Origin: an uncultured Collinsella sp.
GTDB lineage: Bacteria > Actinomycetota > Coriobacteriia > Coriobacteriales > Coriobacteriaceae
Length of the DNA stretch: 48,683 nucleotides
Direction of reading: 5' to 3'
Assembly: GCA_900553705.1 (NCBI GenBank)
Contig: USEK01000001.1
Location: 1 to 48,683, forward strand
The translations under genes were made by a program, and so were the position numbers. Numbering within the stretch: position 1 is the stretch's first letter; each line of letters starts with the position of its first letter. Below, one piece after another: positions 39,283 to 47,536 of the stretch. The notes below the pieces were generated by a model. That model was not told the DNA's origin. It did not search any database and saw only the letters and a list, made by a program, of their open reading frames with translations.

Positions 39283-40587
39283 ATGCAGACGATCTACCAG
39301 AAGATGGAAACCACCGAACTCGATGCCGCCATCGAGGCGCTCAAAGCCGAGGTCGCCGAGGTCAAGGCCAAGGGCCTGGCGCTCGACATGGCGCGCGGCA
39401 AGCCGTCGCCCTCCCAGGTGGACATCTCGCGCCCCATGCTCGATATCCTCAATGCCGACGCCGATCTGCACGACGGCAACGTCGATTGTTCCAACTACGG
39501 CTGTTTTGAGGGTATTCCCTCGGCACGCAAGTTGGCAGGGGAGTTCCTGGGCTGTCCCGCCGAGCAGACGCTCGTACTGGGTTCGTCGAGCCTGCTGATT
39601 GAGCACGACATCGCCGGCATGTTCTGGCGTTGCGGCTCGTGCGGCAGCGAGCCTTGGGAGGCTTACGAGGCCGCGCACGACGGCAAGAAGGTCAAGTTCC
39701 TGTGTCCCGTTCCCGGCTACGATCGCCACTTTGGCATCACCGCCGACTTGGGCATCGAGAACGTCCCCGTCGCGATGACCGACAACGGCCCCGACATGGA
39801 CGAGGTCGAGCGTCTCGTTGCCGCCGACGATTCCATCAAGGGTATCTGGTGCGTGCCCAAGTATTCCAACCCCACGGGCATCACCTTTAGCGAGGACACT
39901 GTGCGCCGTCTGGTCGAGATGCCCACGGCCGCGCCCGATTTCCGCATCTTCTGGGACAACGCCTACTGCGTGCACGACCTGTACGACGAGACCGACGAGC
40001 TCGCAAATATCTTTGACCTCGCTCGCGCGGCGGGCACCGAGGACCGCGTGGTGGCATTCGCCTCGACGTCCAAGATCACCTTCCCGGGCGCGGGCATCGG
40101 CTTTATCGGTGCGAGCCCTGCGGTTATCGCGGAGTTCTCCAAGTGCCTGAAGGCCGGCCTTATCAGCGCCGACAAGCTCAACCAGCTGCGTCACGTGCGT
40201 TTCCTTCCCACCATCGAGGCGGTCAAGGAGCACATGAAAAAGCATGCCGAGTTCTTGCGCCCGCGCTTTGAGGCCGTCGAACGCAAGCTCACTGAGGGCT
40301 TGGGCGACACGGGTTGCGCCACTTGGACGCATCCCCGCGGCGGCTACTTTGTGAGCTTCGATGGTCCCGATGGCTCGGCCCAAAAAGTCGCCGCGCTCTG
40401 CGCCGACTTGGGCGTCAAGCTCACGCCGGCCGGTGCCACCTGGCCCTATGGCAAGGACCCGCGCGACACCAACATCCGCATCGCGCCGAGCTATCCCACG
40501 GTCGAGGACCTGGAGGCTGCGCTCGACGTGCTGGTGCTGGCCGTTAAGCTTGTCGCTGCCGAGCTTGCGCGTGCCGAGCGCGCCTAA
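39283..40587 (+). CDS. Aspartate aminotransferase, type Ic
   Basis: A PLP-dependent transaminase most likely linking oxaloacetate/aspartate with 2-oxoglutarate/glutamate. The 434-residue product shows the type Ic start ALDMARGKPSPSQVD near residue 33, VLGSSSLLIEHDI near 98, PVPGYDRHFGI near 142, CVPKYSNPTGITF near 189, DNAYCVHDLY near 225 and the PLP lysine in ASTSKITFPGAGIGF near 264. This subclass is common in Actinobacteria. The following STAS gene is 51 bp downstream with its own ribosome site. Confidence 0.9.
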   Translation: MQTIYQKMETTELDAAIEALKAEVAEVKAKGLALDMARGKPSPSQVDISRPMLDILNADADLHDGNVDCSNYGCFEGIPSARKLAGEFLGCPAEQTLVLGSSSLLIEHDIAGMFWRCGSCGSEPWEAYEAAHDGKKVKFLCPVPGYDRHFGITADLGIENVPVAMTDNGPDMDEVERLVAADDSIKGIWCVPKYSNPTGITFSEDTVRRLVEMPTAAPDFRIFWDNAYCVHDLYDETDELANIFDLARAAGTEDRVVAFASTSKITFPGAGIGFIGASPAVIAEFSKCLKAGLISADKLNQLRHVRFLPTIEAVKEHMKKHAEFLRPRFEAVERKLTEGLGDTGCATWTHPRGGYFVSFDGPDGSAQKVAALCADLGVKLTPAGATWPYGKDPRDTNIRIAPSYPTVEDLEAALDVLVLAVKLVAAELARAERA

Positions 40588-40638
40588 CGCGCGGCTTTCC
40601 GTACTATCCGCACTTTCGATACGTAAAGGAGCGTATAC

Positions 40639-40953
40639 ATGGATTTGGGTATTTCCACCAACCCCACGCCGGAGCTTTACACCATTAAGGTGACCGGCGA
40701 GATCGATATCTCTAACGCCGATAGCCTGCGCAATGCCATCGACCTGGCGCTCGAGCAGCCCACTGAGGCCGTTGAGCTCGATTTTGCCCAGGTGAGCTAC
40801 ATCGATTCGACGGGCATTGGCGTGCTCGTGGGCGCCGCGCACCACGCGGTCGACCACGGCAAGCGCTTTAGCTGCACCAATGTGCAGCCCCCTGTGATGC
40901 GCGTGGTTCAGCTGTTGGGTGTCGACCAGGAGATTTCGATCACCGCTGCATAA
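40639..40953 (+). CDS. STAS-domain anti-sigma factor antagonist
   Basis: A 104-residue SpoIIAA/RsbV-like protein. VTGEIDISNADSLRNAI and VSYIDSTGIGVLVGA contain the conserved serine (about residue 58) that partner kinases phosphorylate, which controls binding to an anti-sigma factor. No anti-sigma kinase or sigma gene is adjacent, so its partner is elsewhere. AAAGGAGCG precedes the ATG. Confidence 0.9.
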   Translation: MDLGISTNPTPELYTIKVTGEIDISNADSLRNAIDLALEQPTEAVELDFAQVSYIDSTGIGVLVGAAHHAVDHGKRFSCTNVQPPVMRVVQLLGVDQEISITAA

Positions 40954-41025
40954 TCTTTGCCCCCAAAAGGGCATGCCGTTTGGCATATGTTTGTGATGCG
41001 CTCGGACGTTTTGGCGTCCGGGCGC

Positions 41026-41031
41026 TATACT
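41026..41031 (+). promoter_or_regulatory. -10 box upstream of the tat–hyp cluster
   Basis: TATACT about 75 bp before the tatA/B start. A small hairpin CGGACG TTTTGG CGTCCG lies where a -35 would be (41003-41020). Confidence 0.45.
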
Positions 41032-41106
41032 TGACCGAATGAATAGACGAGTTCCGGCCGAATGGCGCGGTGCGGGCTCGACTCACATCGAGCCTTGGAG
41101 GTATGT

Positions 41107-41697
41107 GTGTTTGGTATTGGAGAGGGTGAGCTCGCAATCATCGTGGTCTTCGGCTTTTTGCTGTTTGGCCCGGATAAGCTCCCGCAGATGGGCCGCACGA
41201 TCGGCCGTGCCATCCGTCAGTTCCGCGAGACGCAGGAAAAGATGACGGCCGTTGTTCAGTCCGAGATTATCGATCCGGTGAGCGAGGCCGCGTCGGCTCC
41301 GGTCAAGCCCAAGAAGGCTGCCGTCGATGACGATTCCGATGCGGACGAGGATGCCGCCGAGACGGCTGCGCCCGCCAAGAAGGAGACCTTTGCCGAGCGC
41401 CGTGCCCGTCTTGCTGCCGAGAAGGCCGCAAGCGAGGGTGCTGCTGAGGGCGAGAATGCTGCCGAGAAGACTGAGGCCGAGGGCGCTGAGCCCGCCGAGG
41501 CCGAGCCTGCCGCCGCTGCCACCGTCGAGCCCGAACCTGCTGCAGACACCGAGCCCGAGCCGGCAGAGCCCACGACGGCCGACCTCTACGCCCGTCGTCC
41601 CCGCAAGCGCAAGGCCGTCGTCGACCAGCTCGCCCGCGAGCTCGAGGCCGAGGACGAAGCTGCCACCGCCGACGCCCCGAAGGGAGGCGATGAGTAA
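41107..41697 (+). CDS. Twin-arginine translocase TatA/TatB-family subunit
   Basis: A 196-residue protein with the TatA/B layout: an N-terminal membrane helix (FGIGEGELAIIVVFGFLLFG), the hinge GPDKLP, then an amphipathic helix (MGRTIGRAIRQFRETQE). The long acidic Ala/Glu/Pro-rich tail (about 60-170) and a basic C-terminal cluster (RPRKRK) are more TatB-like than TatA-like. GTG 41107 is the likely start, with TTGGAGG 5 bases upstream. It overlaps tatC by one base. Confidence 0.9.
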   Translation: MFGIGEGELAIIVVFGFLLFGPDKLPQMGRTIGRAIRQFRETQEKMTAVVQSEIIDPVSEAASAPVKPKKAAVDDDSDADEDAAETAAPAKKETFAERRARLAAEKAASEGAAEGENAAEKTEAEGAEPAEAEPAAAATVEPEPAADTEPEPAEPTTADLYARRPRKRKAVVDQLARELEAEDEAATADAPKGGDE

Positions 41698-42488
41698 TGC
41701 CTATCGGACCTGCGCGTATGCCGCTCTTCGATCATCTGGGAGAGCTCCGTCGCCGCCTGACCATCGTGGTCGTATCGGTCTTTGCCGCAGCCATCGTGCT
41801 GTATTTCGCCACGCCTGTTGTGCTCGACATCCTGGAAGATCCCATCCGCTCCTTTGTACCGGACGGTAAGTTCTACATCACCACCACGCTCGGCGGCTTT
41901 GGTCTGCGCTTCTCGCTGGCCATCAAGATGGCCGTGGTCATGTGCACGCCCATGATTATCTGGCAGATTCTGGCGTTTTTCCTGCCGGCGCTTCGCCCCA
42001 ACGAGCGCAAGTGGGTCGTGCCCACGGTGCTCGCCTCGACGGTGCTGTTCTTCTTGGGCGCAATCTTTTGCTACTTCATCATCATTCCCGCGGGTTTTGA
42101 GTGGCTCATCGGCGAGACTTCGGCAGTCGCCACGGCGCTGCCCGATCTGGAGAACTACGTCAACATGGAGCTGCTCTTTATGATCGGCTTTGGTGTGGCG
42201 TTTGAGCTGCCGCTCATCATCTTCTACCTGTCCGTCTTCCATATTGTGTCCTACGCGGCCTTCCGCGGTGCCTGGCGTTACGTATACGTTGGCCTGCTTG
42301 TGGGCTCGGCTGTGATTACGCCCGACGGTTCGCCCGTCACGCTGGGCCTCATGTACGGCGCCCTGCTCTCGCTCTACGAGATTTCGCTTGCCATCGCCCG
42401 TGTGGTCATTACCGCGCGCGAGGGTAAGGAGGGCTTGTTTGTGAGTCGTCTGGACCTGTTCTCGGACGATGAGGATGACGAGGAGTAA
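41697..42488 (+). CDS. tatC: Sec-independent translocase TatC
   Basis: TatC is the receptor that recognises twin-arginine signal peptides. The 263-residue product has six predicted membrane segments, the N-terminal PLFDHLGELRRRL near residue 9, the first-loop PIRSF region and the periplasmic segment ending at FEL near 165. The acidic tail DDEDDEE is short. The start codon overlaps the tatA/B stop (TAATG), and hypA follows after 6 bp. Confidence 0.95.
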   Translation: MPIGPARMPLFDHLGELRRRLTIVVVSVFAAAIVLYFATPVVLDILEDPIRSFVPDGKFYITTTLGGFGLRFSLAIKMAVVMCTPMIIWQILAFFLPALRPNERKWVVPTVLASTVLFFLGAIFCYFIIIPAGFEWLIGETSAVATALPDLENYVNMELLFMIGFGVAFELPLIIFYLSVFHIVSYAAFRGAWRYVYVGLLVGSAVITPDGSPVTLGLMYGALLSLYEISLAIARVVITAREGKEGLFVSRLDLFSDDEDDEE

Positions 42489-42494
42489 ATCGGT

Positions 42495-42851
42495 ATGCAC
42501 GAGGTTGGCATTGTCAACGGCATACTCGATACAGTGATTCGCGCGGCGCGTGGGGCGGGGGCCTCGCGCGCCGTTTTGGTGACGCTGCGTATCGGGGATA
42601 TGACCGAGGTGGTGCGCGAGGCGCTCGACTTTGCGTGGGAGACGTTCCGCGACGAGGACCCGCTCACGCGCGGCTGCGCGCTTGCCGTGGAGGAGGTCCA
42701 TCCACAAAGCGAGTGCCTGGACTGCGGCGAGGTCTTTGAGCACGACCGTTTCCATTGTCGCTGCCCCCAGTGTGGCGGCGCCAACGTGCGCCTGCTGCAC
42801 GGCCGCGAGCTCGATATCGCGAGTATCGAAATCGAAACCCCCGACGATTAG
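42495..42851 (+). CDS. hypA: Hydrogenase nickel maturation factor HypA
   Basis: A 118-residue nickel chaperone for [NiFe] hydrogenase. It begins MHEVGIVNGILD with the nickel-binding His2 and has a zinc ribbon with two CxxC pairs (ECLDCGEV and CRCPQCGGA). No hydrogenase structural gene is in the window. It is close behind tatC and upstream of hypB, suggesting joint expression of export and nickel insertion. Confidence 0.93.
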   Translation: MHEVGIVNGILDTVIRAARGAGASRAVLVTLRIGDMTEVVREALDFAWETFRDEDPLTRGCALAVEEVHPQSECLDCGEVFEHDRFHCRCPQCGGANVRLLHGRELDIASIEIETPDD

Positions 42852-42906
42852 CCCGCTAGCCACCTGGGGACGGGGTATAAAGGGGCCAAAGTAAGGAGTG
42901 CCAAGT

Positions 42907-43590
42907 ATGGCTGAGAAAACGATTGATATCGCGTCGCCGATCCTGTCGCGCAATGAGCGCCTGGCAGATCAGCTGCGTCAGCGATTTAAAGAGACAAACA
43001 CCTATGTGATCAACGTCTTGTCGAGCCCCGGTTCGGGCAAGACCACCACGATTTTAGGCACCAACGAGCGCCTGCGCGACAAGGCGGGCCTGCGTTGCGC
43101 CGTCATCGAGGGCGATATCGCCTCGGATGTCGACGCCATTACCATGAAGGAAGCCGGCATGCCCGCCATCCAGATCAACACGGGCGGCCTGTGCCACCTC
43201 GAGGGCAACATGATCATGGAGGCCGTCGATGCCTTCGATCAGGCTGTGGGTCTGGAAAACATTGACGTCATCTTTATCGAAAACGTGGGTAACCTGGTCT
43301 GCCCAGTCGACTTTGACCTGGGCGAGAACCTGTCCATCATGATCCTCTCGGTGCCCGAGGGCGACGACAAACCCATCAAGTACCCGGGCATCTTCCAACA
43401 CGCCGGCGCACAGCTGCTCAACAAGGTCGACGTGGCTCCGGCTTTCGATTTTGACATGGATAGGTATACTAAGACACTCGATGACCTCAATCCGCAGGCG
43501 CCGCGGTTTGCCGTGAGCGCGCGCAAGGGCGAGGGCATGGATGCCTGGTGCGATTGGCTCATCGGGCAGATTGAGCAAGCAAGGGCGTAA
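42907..43590 (+). CDS. hypB: Hydrogenase nickel incorporation GTPase HypB
   Basis: A 227-residue GTPase that works with HypA to deliver nickel. It has the P-loop VLSSPGSGKTTTI near 39-51, VIEGDIASDVDA near 68, NTGGLCHLEGNM near 90, IFIENVGNLVCPVDFDLG near 120 and NKVDVAPAFDFD near 176. It lacks the N-terminal histidine-rich nickel store. AAGGAG 8 bases before ATG 42907 sets the start. Confidence 0.95.
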   Translation: MAEKTIDIASPILSRNERLADQLRQRFKETNTYVINVLSSPGSGKTTTILGTNERLRDKAGLRCAVIEGDIASDVDAITMKEAGMPAIQINTGGLCHLEGNMIMEAVDAFDQAVGLENIDVIFIENVGNLVCPVDFDLGENLSIMILSVPEGDDKPIKYPGIFQHAGAQLLNKVDVAPAFDFDMDRYTKTLDDLNPQAPRFAVSARKGEGMDAWCDWLIGQIEQARA

Positions 43591-43644
43591 GTCGGCCGCC
43601 ATACGGGCGGGCGTAGCCGCAGAGACATGAGATAGGAGCCTCTT

Positions 43645-46251
43645 TTGAAGCTCATCATCGCCGAGAAAAACGACGCCGCGCGTCAGATCGCCGAGCGGCT
43701 GTCCACGGGTAAGCCTAAAAAGGACAAGGTGTACAACACCGCCATCTACCGTTTTGAGTGGAAGGGCGAGGAGTGCGTGACGATCGGTCTTGCCGGTCAC
43801 ATCCTTGCGCCCGATTTTTGCGACAGCGTGCTGTTCGATAAAAAGCTGGGTTGGTATTCGGTCACCGAGGACGGCGAGATGCTGCCGGCCGACATGCCCG
43901 ATGGTCTGGCTCGTCCGCCTTACGACACCAAGCGTAAGCCGTTCCTTGCCGATGGCATCTCCATCAAGGGCTGGAAGCTCGAGAGCCTGCCCTATCTCAC
44001 CTGGGCGCCCGTCATTAAGCTGCCGGCCGAGAAAGAGCTCATTCGCTCGCTCAAGAACCTCGCTAAAAAGTCCGACAGCGTCATCATCGCCACGGACTTC
44101 GACCGCGAGGGCGAGCTGATTGGCTCGGACGCTCTCAACAAGGTGCGCGAGGTTGCGCCGGACTTGCCGGTTGCTCGCGCCCAGTACTCTTCGTTTACCA
44201 AGGCCGAGATCACGCACGCCTTCGATAATCTCGTCACGCTCGACCAGAATCTGGCCGACGCCGGCGAGAGCCGTCAGCACATCGACCTCATTTGGGGCGC
44301 GGTGCTCACGCGTTACCTGACGCTCGCCAAGTTTGGCGGCTTTGGTAACGTGCGCTCTGCCGGCCGCGTGCAGACGCCGACGCTCGCCCTGGTGGTCGAG
44401 CGCGAGCGCGAGCGCATGGCGTTTGTGCCCGAGGACTATTGGCAGATTCGCGGCATGGGTGCCGCGCAGGGTGCTGCCGAGGACGACCGCTTTAAGATTG
44501 CGCACAAGACGGCGCGCTTTACCGACAAGGATGCTGCCGAGACGGCGTATGGTCACGTCGACGGCGCCAAGACGGCGACCGTTGCCGCGGTGACCAAGCG
44601 CTCGCGTAAGCAGCAGCCGCCCACGCCGTTTGCGACGACCTCGCTGCAGGCTGCCGCCGCGGCCGAGGGTATCTCGCCTGCGCGTACGATGCGCATCGCC
44701 GAGTCCCTCTACATGGCCGGTCTCATCAGCTACCCGCGTGTCGACAATACCGTGTACCCTGCGACGCTCGATCTGGGCGCCGTGGTGAGCGACCTGGCAA
44801 AGATCAACCCGGCGCTGGCACCCGTGTGCAAAAAGGTGCTCGCCGGTCCCATGAAGCCCACGCGCGGCAAGGTCGAGACCACCGACCACCCGCCTATCTA
44901 TCCCACGGGCGAGGGCGATCCGTCCGCGCTCGACGGCGGCCAGCGTAAGCTCTACGACCTCATCGCCCGTCGCTTCCTGGCGACGCTTATGGGTCCCGCG
45001 ACCATCGAGAACACCAAGCTCGAGCTCGATGTGAACGGCGAGCCGTTCGTGGCCTCGGGTGACGTGCTCGTGACCCCGGGTTTCCGCGAGGCGTACCCGT
45101 ACGGCCTTAAACGCGACGAGCAGATGCCGCCGCTGGAGCAGGGCGATACGGTCGACGTGTTCGACATTAAGCTCGAGGCCAAACAGACCGAGCCGCCTGC
45201 GCGCTACAGCCAGGGCAAGCTCGTGCAGGAGATGGAAAAGCGCGGCCTGGGCACCAAGTCCACGCGCGCGAGTATCATCGAGCGACTGTACGCCGTGCGC
45301 TATCTCAAAAATGATCCCGTTGAGCCGAGCCAGCTGGGTATCGCCATCATTGACGCGCTGACACAGTTTGCCCCGCGTATCACGAGCCCCGATATGACCA
45401 GCGAGCTCGATGGCGATATGACCCGTGTGGAGCGCGGCGAGGACACCGAAGAGCATGTCGTGACGCACTCGCGCGCACTGCTGGCCGGCGTGCTCGACGA
45501 GCTGCTCAAGCACACGCAGGAGCTGGGCGACGCCATCAGCGACGCCGTCACGGCCGATGCGCGCGTGGGCGCCTGCCCCAAGTGCGGCAAGGACCTGGTT
45601 ATGAAGACGAGCGCCAAGACCCGCGGCAGCTTTATCGGCTGCATGGGCTGGCCCGACTGCGACGTGACCTATCCGGTGCCGAGCGGCGTCAAGGTAAGCC
45701 CGCTCGAGGGCGAGGCGGCCGTGTGCCCCGAGTGCGGTGCGCCGCGCATTAAGTGCCAGCCGTTCCGCCAGAAGGCCTTCGAGATCTGCGTGAACCCCAC
45801 GTGCCCCACCAACTACGAGCCCGATCTTAAGGTGGGCGAGTGCAAGGTGTGCGCCGAGGCAGGACGCCATGGCGACCTGATCGCGCACAAGAGCGAGAAG
45901 AGCGGCAAGCGCTTTATCCGCTGCACCAACTATGACGATTGCGGCGTGAGCTATCCGCTGCCGGCGCGCGGCAAGCTCGAGGCGACGGGCGAGACTTGCC
46001 CCGAGTGCGGCGCCCCCATCGTGGTGGTCAACACAGCGCGCGGCCCGTGGCGCATCTGCGTGAACATGGACTGCCCGACCAAGGAGAAGAAGCCCGCCCG
46101 CGGCCGCAAGACTGCGACCAAGGCGAGCACGGCGAAGAAGACCACGGCAGCAAAGAAGACTGCTGCCAAGAAGACGACGGCCAAAAAGACGACGGCCAAG
46201 AAGTCGACGGCCAAGAAGTCGACTACCAAAAAGACCGCTGCCGACAAGTAA
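43645..46251 (+). CDS. Type IA DNA topoisomerase
   Basis: An 868-residue topoisomerase that relaxes or decatenates DNA. The toprim domain has the N-terminal IIAEKNDAARQIAERL and the metal site ATDFDREGELIGSD near 150. The catalytic tyrosine is Tyr363 in LISYPRVDNTVYP. The cleavage region is followed by four Cys4 zinc ribbons (CPKCG, CPECG, CKVCA, CPECG) and a Lys/Ala/Thr tail resembling histone H1. The SYPRVDN form and overall layout are closer to archaeal-type topo I/III than to E. coli TopA. The start is TTG with ATAGGAG 6 bases upstream. Confidence 0.92.
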   Translation: MKLIIAEKNDAARQIAERLSTGKPKKDKVYNTAIYRFEWKGEECVTIGLAGHILAPDFCDSVLFDKKLGWYSVTEDGEMLPADMPDGLARPPYDTKRKPFLADGISIKGWKLESLPYLTWAPVIKLPAEKELIRSLKNLAKKSDSVIIATDFDREGELIGSDALNKVREVAPDLPVARAQYSSFTKAEITHAFDNLVTLDQNLADAGESRQHIDLIWGAVLTRYLTLAKFGGFGNVRSAGRVQTPTLALVVERERERMAFVPEDYWQIRGMGAAQGAAEDDRFKIAHKTARFTDKDAAETAYGHVDGAKTATVAAVTKRSRKQQPPTPFATTSLQAAAAAEGISPARTMRIAESLYMAGLISYPRVDNTVYPATLDLGAVVSDLAKINPALAPVCKKVLAGPMKPTRGKVETTDHPPIYPTGEGDPSALDGGQRKLYDLIARRFLATLMGPATIENTKLELDVNGEPFVASGDVLVTPGFREAYPYGLKRDEQMPPLEQGDTVDVFDIKLEAKQTEPPARYSQGKLVQEMEKRGLGTKSTRASIIERLYAVRYLKNDPVEPSQLGIAIIDALTQFAPRITSPDMTSELDGDMTRVERGEDTEEHVVTHSRALLAGVLDELLKHTQELGDAISDAVTADARVGACPKCGKDLVMKTSAKTRGSFIGCMGWPDCDVTYPVPSGVKVSPLEGEAAVCPECGAPRIKCQPFRQKAFEICVNPTCPTNYEPDLKVGECKVCAEAGRHGDLIAHKSEKSGKRFIRCTNYDDCGVSYPLPARGKLEATGETCPECGAPIVVVNTARGPWRICVNMDCPTKEKKPARGRKTATKASTAKKTTAAKKTAAKKTTAKKTTAKKSTAKKSTTKKTAADK
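46165..46230 (+). repeat. 15-bp coding minisatellite in the topoisomerase tail
   Basis: Units such as GCCAAGAAGACGACG repeat in frame about four times with small changes, encoding AKKTT/AKKST repeats. This is a slippage-prone tract likely to vary in length between strains. Confidence 0.75.
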
Positions 46252-46272
46252 CCGAGCACATATAGACACGGC

Positions 46273-46310
46273 GGGGCCGGGCGCGCAAATGCAAATGCGC
46301 GCCCGGCCCC
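46273..46310 (+). terminator. GC-rich hairpin after topoisomerase gene
   Basis: A perfect 15-bp stem GGGGCCGGGCGCGCA with its complement, loop AATGCAAA. Only a poor T-tract (ACTTCTAACTT) follows. Confidence 0.65.
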
Positions 46311-46316
46311 ACTTCT

Positions 46317-46385
46317 AACTTGCGGTGAAATAGGGACTGTTTTTGCTGGCAAAAGGCCTAATTAATCCCTATTTCACCGCAAGTT
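46317..46385. repeat. TTGCGGTGAAATA palindromic repeat, copy 2
   Basis: AACTTGCGGTGAAATAGGGA and TCCCTATTTCACCGCAAGTT are perfect 20-bp complementary ends around a ~29-bp centre. It lies between convergent topoisomerase and zinc-ribbon genes. Confidence 0.9.
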
Positions 46386-46402
46386 TTGATCAGTTGTTGA
46401 GA

Positions 46403-47353
46403 TTACTTCACCTCGACGGGTGCGGCGCCGGGGTAGCGATCCTCAAAGTCCAGACGGTATTTGTTGTCGTTGGTGCCTGCTACGTTGTCGCGCGCCAGCG
46501 GCGCCACGATTTCGTCCTTGTGGTTGGCGGGGCTGGAGTACTCAAGGCTGATCTCCCAAGCGTCACAAATGACGTCGATGCGATTCTCCAGGTCGTCGTA
46601 GAGCGTGATGATATCTTTCCACGAGCCGTAATTCTGCGAGTCGATGGGAACGTCCAGGTCCTCGACCTCGTCCTTGAGGTCGTCGATCTGATCCTCGAGC
46701 GCCTCGGCGGCATCGCTGGCCGACTGACGCGAGCTTCGGTCATCCTTGAGATAGTACGTGTTAAACGTGGTGGCGCAGTCGCGAACCTGCTGATCAAGAT
46801 CGGAGAGCCTGCTGTAATAGGAGCTCAGCTGGTCGTAGACGTTCTGCTCGCTGATGGTGGCGGCATCGTGGACGTCATCGTCATCATCATTGTCAAGCTT
46901 GTTGGGGTCGCCCTTGACGGACGCATCGTCATTATCGTGGTCGATCTTGACCTTCTCGATCGTCGTGCCCTCGGTATCATCGGCGCCCTTGTCGAAAGGC
47001 TTGATCATAAAGAACACGACGAGCGCGATAATCACGACGATTAGCGCGGCGATGATGCCGATGAGCAGGGCGTTGTTGTTTTTGGGCGCGGCGGGAGCAC
47101 CGGCCTGCGGAGCGGCGGTCGGTATGGGCTGCTGCGGCGCGGAGCCGGCTGGCGTCGCCCATTGCTGCGTCGCGCCAGCTTCCGGCTGGGGAGCGGGCGC
47201 GGGCTGATGGGCGGACTGCACGGTCACGTCCGCCCGCGCATCCTCTTGCGACTGAGAGGCCTGGCCATCATCGGTTACCGGCGTTCCGCAGCTGGTGCAA
47301 AAACGCTCGTCGTCTTTCAGAAGCTTGCCGCAATGGGTGCAAAACCGGGGCAT
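46403..47353 (-). CDS. Zinc-ribbon single-pass membrane protein, unknown
   Basis: A 316-residue protein. An N-terminal zinc ribbon (RFCTHCGK..RFCTSCGTP) is followed by a Pro/Ala/Gln linker and one membrane helix (about residues 97-118, IGIIAALIVVIIALVVFF). An acidic Asp-rich stretch and an outer coiled-coil-like helical domain come next (DLDQQVRDC, AEALEDQIDDLKDEVEDL). It resembles zinc-ribbon/TcaA-like envelope proteins in layout only; function is unknown. GGAAGGA before ATG 47353 favours this start over ATG 47368. Confidence 0.75.
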   Translation of the reverse strand: MPRFCTHCGKLLKDDERFCTSCGTPVTDDGQASQSQEDARADVTVQSAHQPAPAPQPEAGATQQWATPAGSAPQQPIPTAAPQAGAPAAPKNNNALLIGIIAALIVVIIALVVFFMIKPFDKGADDTEGTTIEKVKIDHDNDDASVKGDPNKLDNDDDDDVHDAATISEQNVYDQLSSYYSRLSDLDQQVRDCATTFNTYYLKDDRSSRQSASDAAEALEDQIDDLKDEVEDLDVPIDSQNYGSWKDIITLYDDLENRIDVICDAWEISLEYSSPANHKDEIVAPLARDNVAGTNDNKYRLDFEDRYPGAAPVEVK

Positions 47354-47536
47354 GATGGTTCCTTCCATTCGATGTGTTGGCTAGATTATAAGGTGGTTCA
47401 GGTGCGGTTGGGCCGCGCCGGCCCAACTGGTTATATAAGGATAATCGTGCCGTGCAAGCCCTGTCGCATACGTCACAATGAGTGCGGCGTGCTGGGTGTC
47501 CGGCGCGGCCGTTTATCGACGGCTCGGTAGAATGCG

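Noticed and set aside
41039..41245. Short ORF (MNRRVPAEWRG...) near the tat promoter
   Set aside because: It overlaps tatA/B out of frame and becomes Ser/Arg-rich shadow sequence; no ribosome site.
43054..46269. 1071-codon open frame antisense to hypB and the topoisomerase gene
   Set aside because: It has low-complexity Arg/Leu/Gly/His composition, no ribosome site, and mirrors codon positions of the real genes; long antisense frames are expected in GC-rich DNA. Similar frames antisense to eno (5206-6387), purH (19053-21053) and the phospho-beta-glucosidase gene (30750-32369) were rejected for the same reason.
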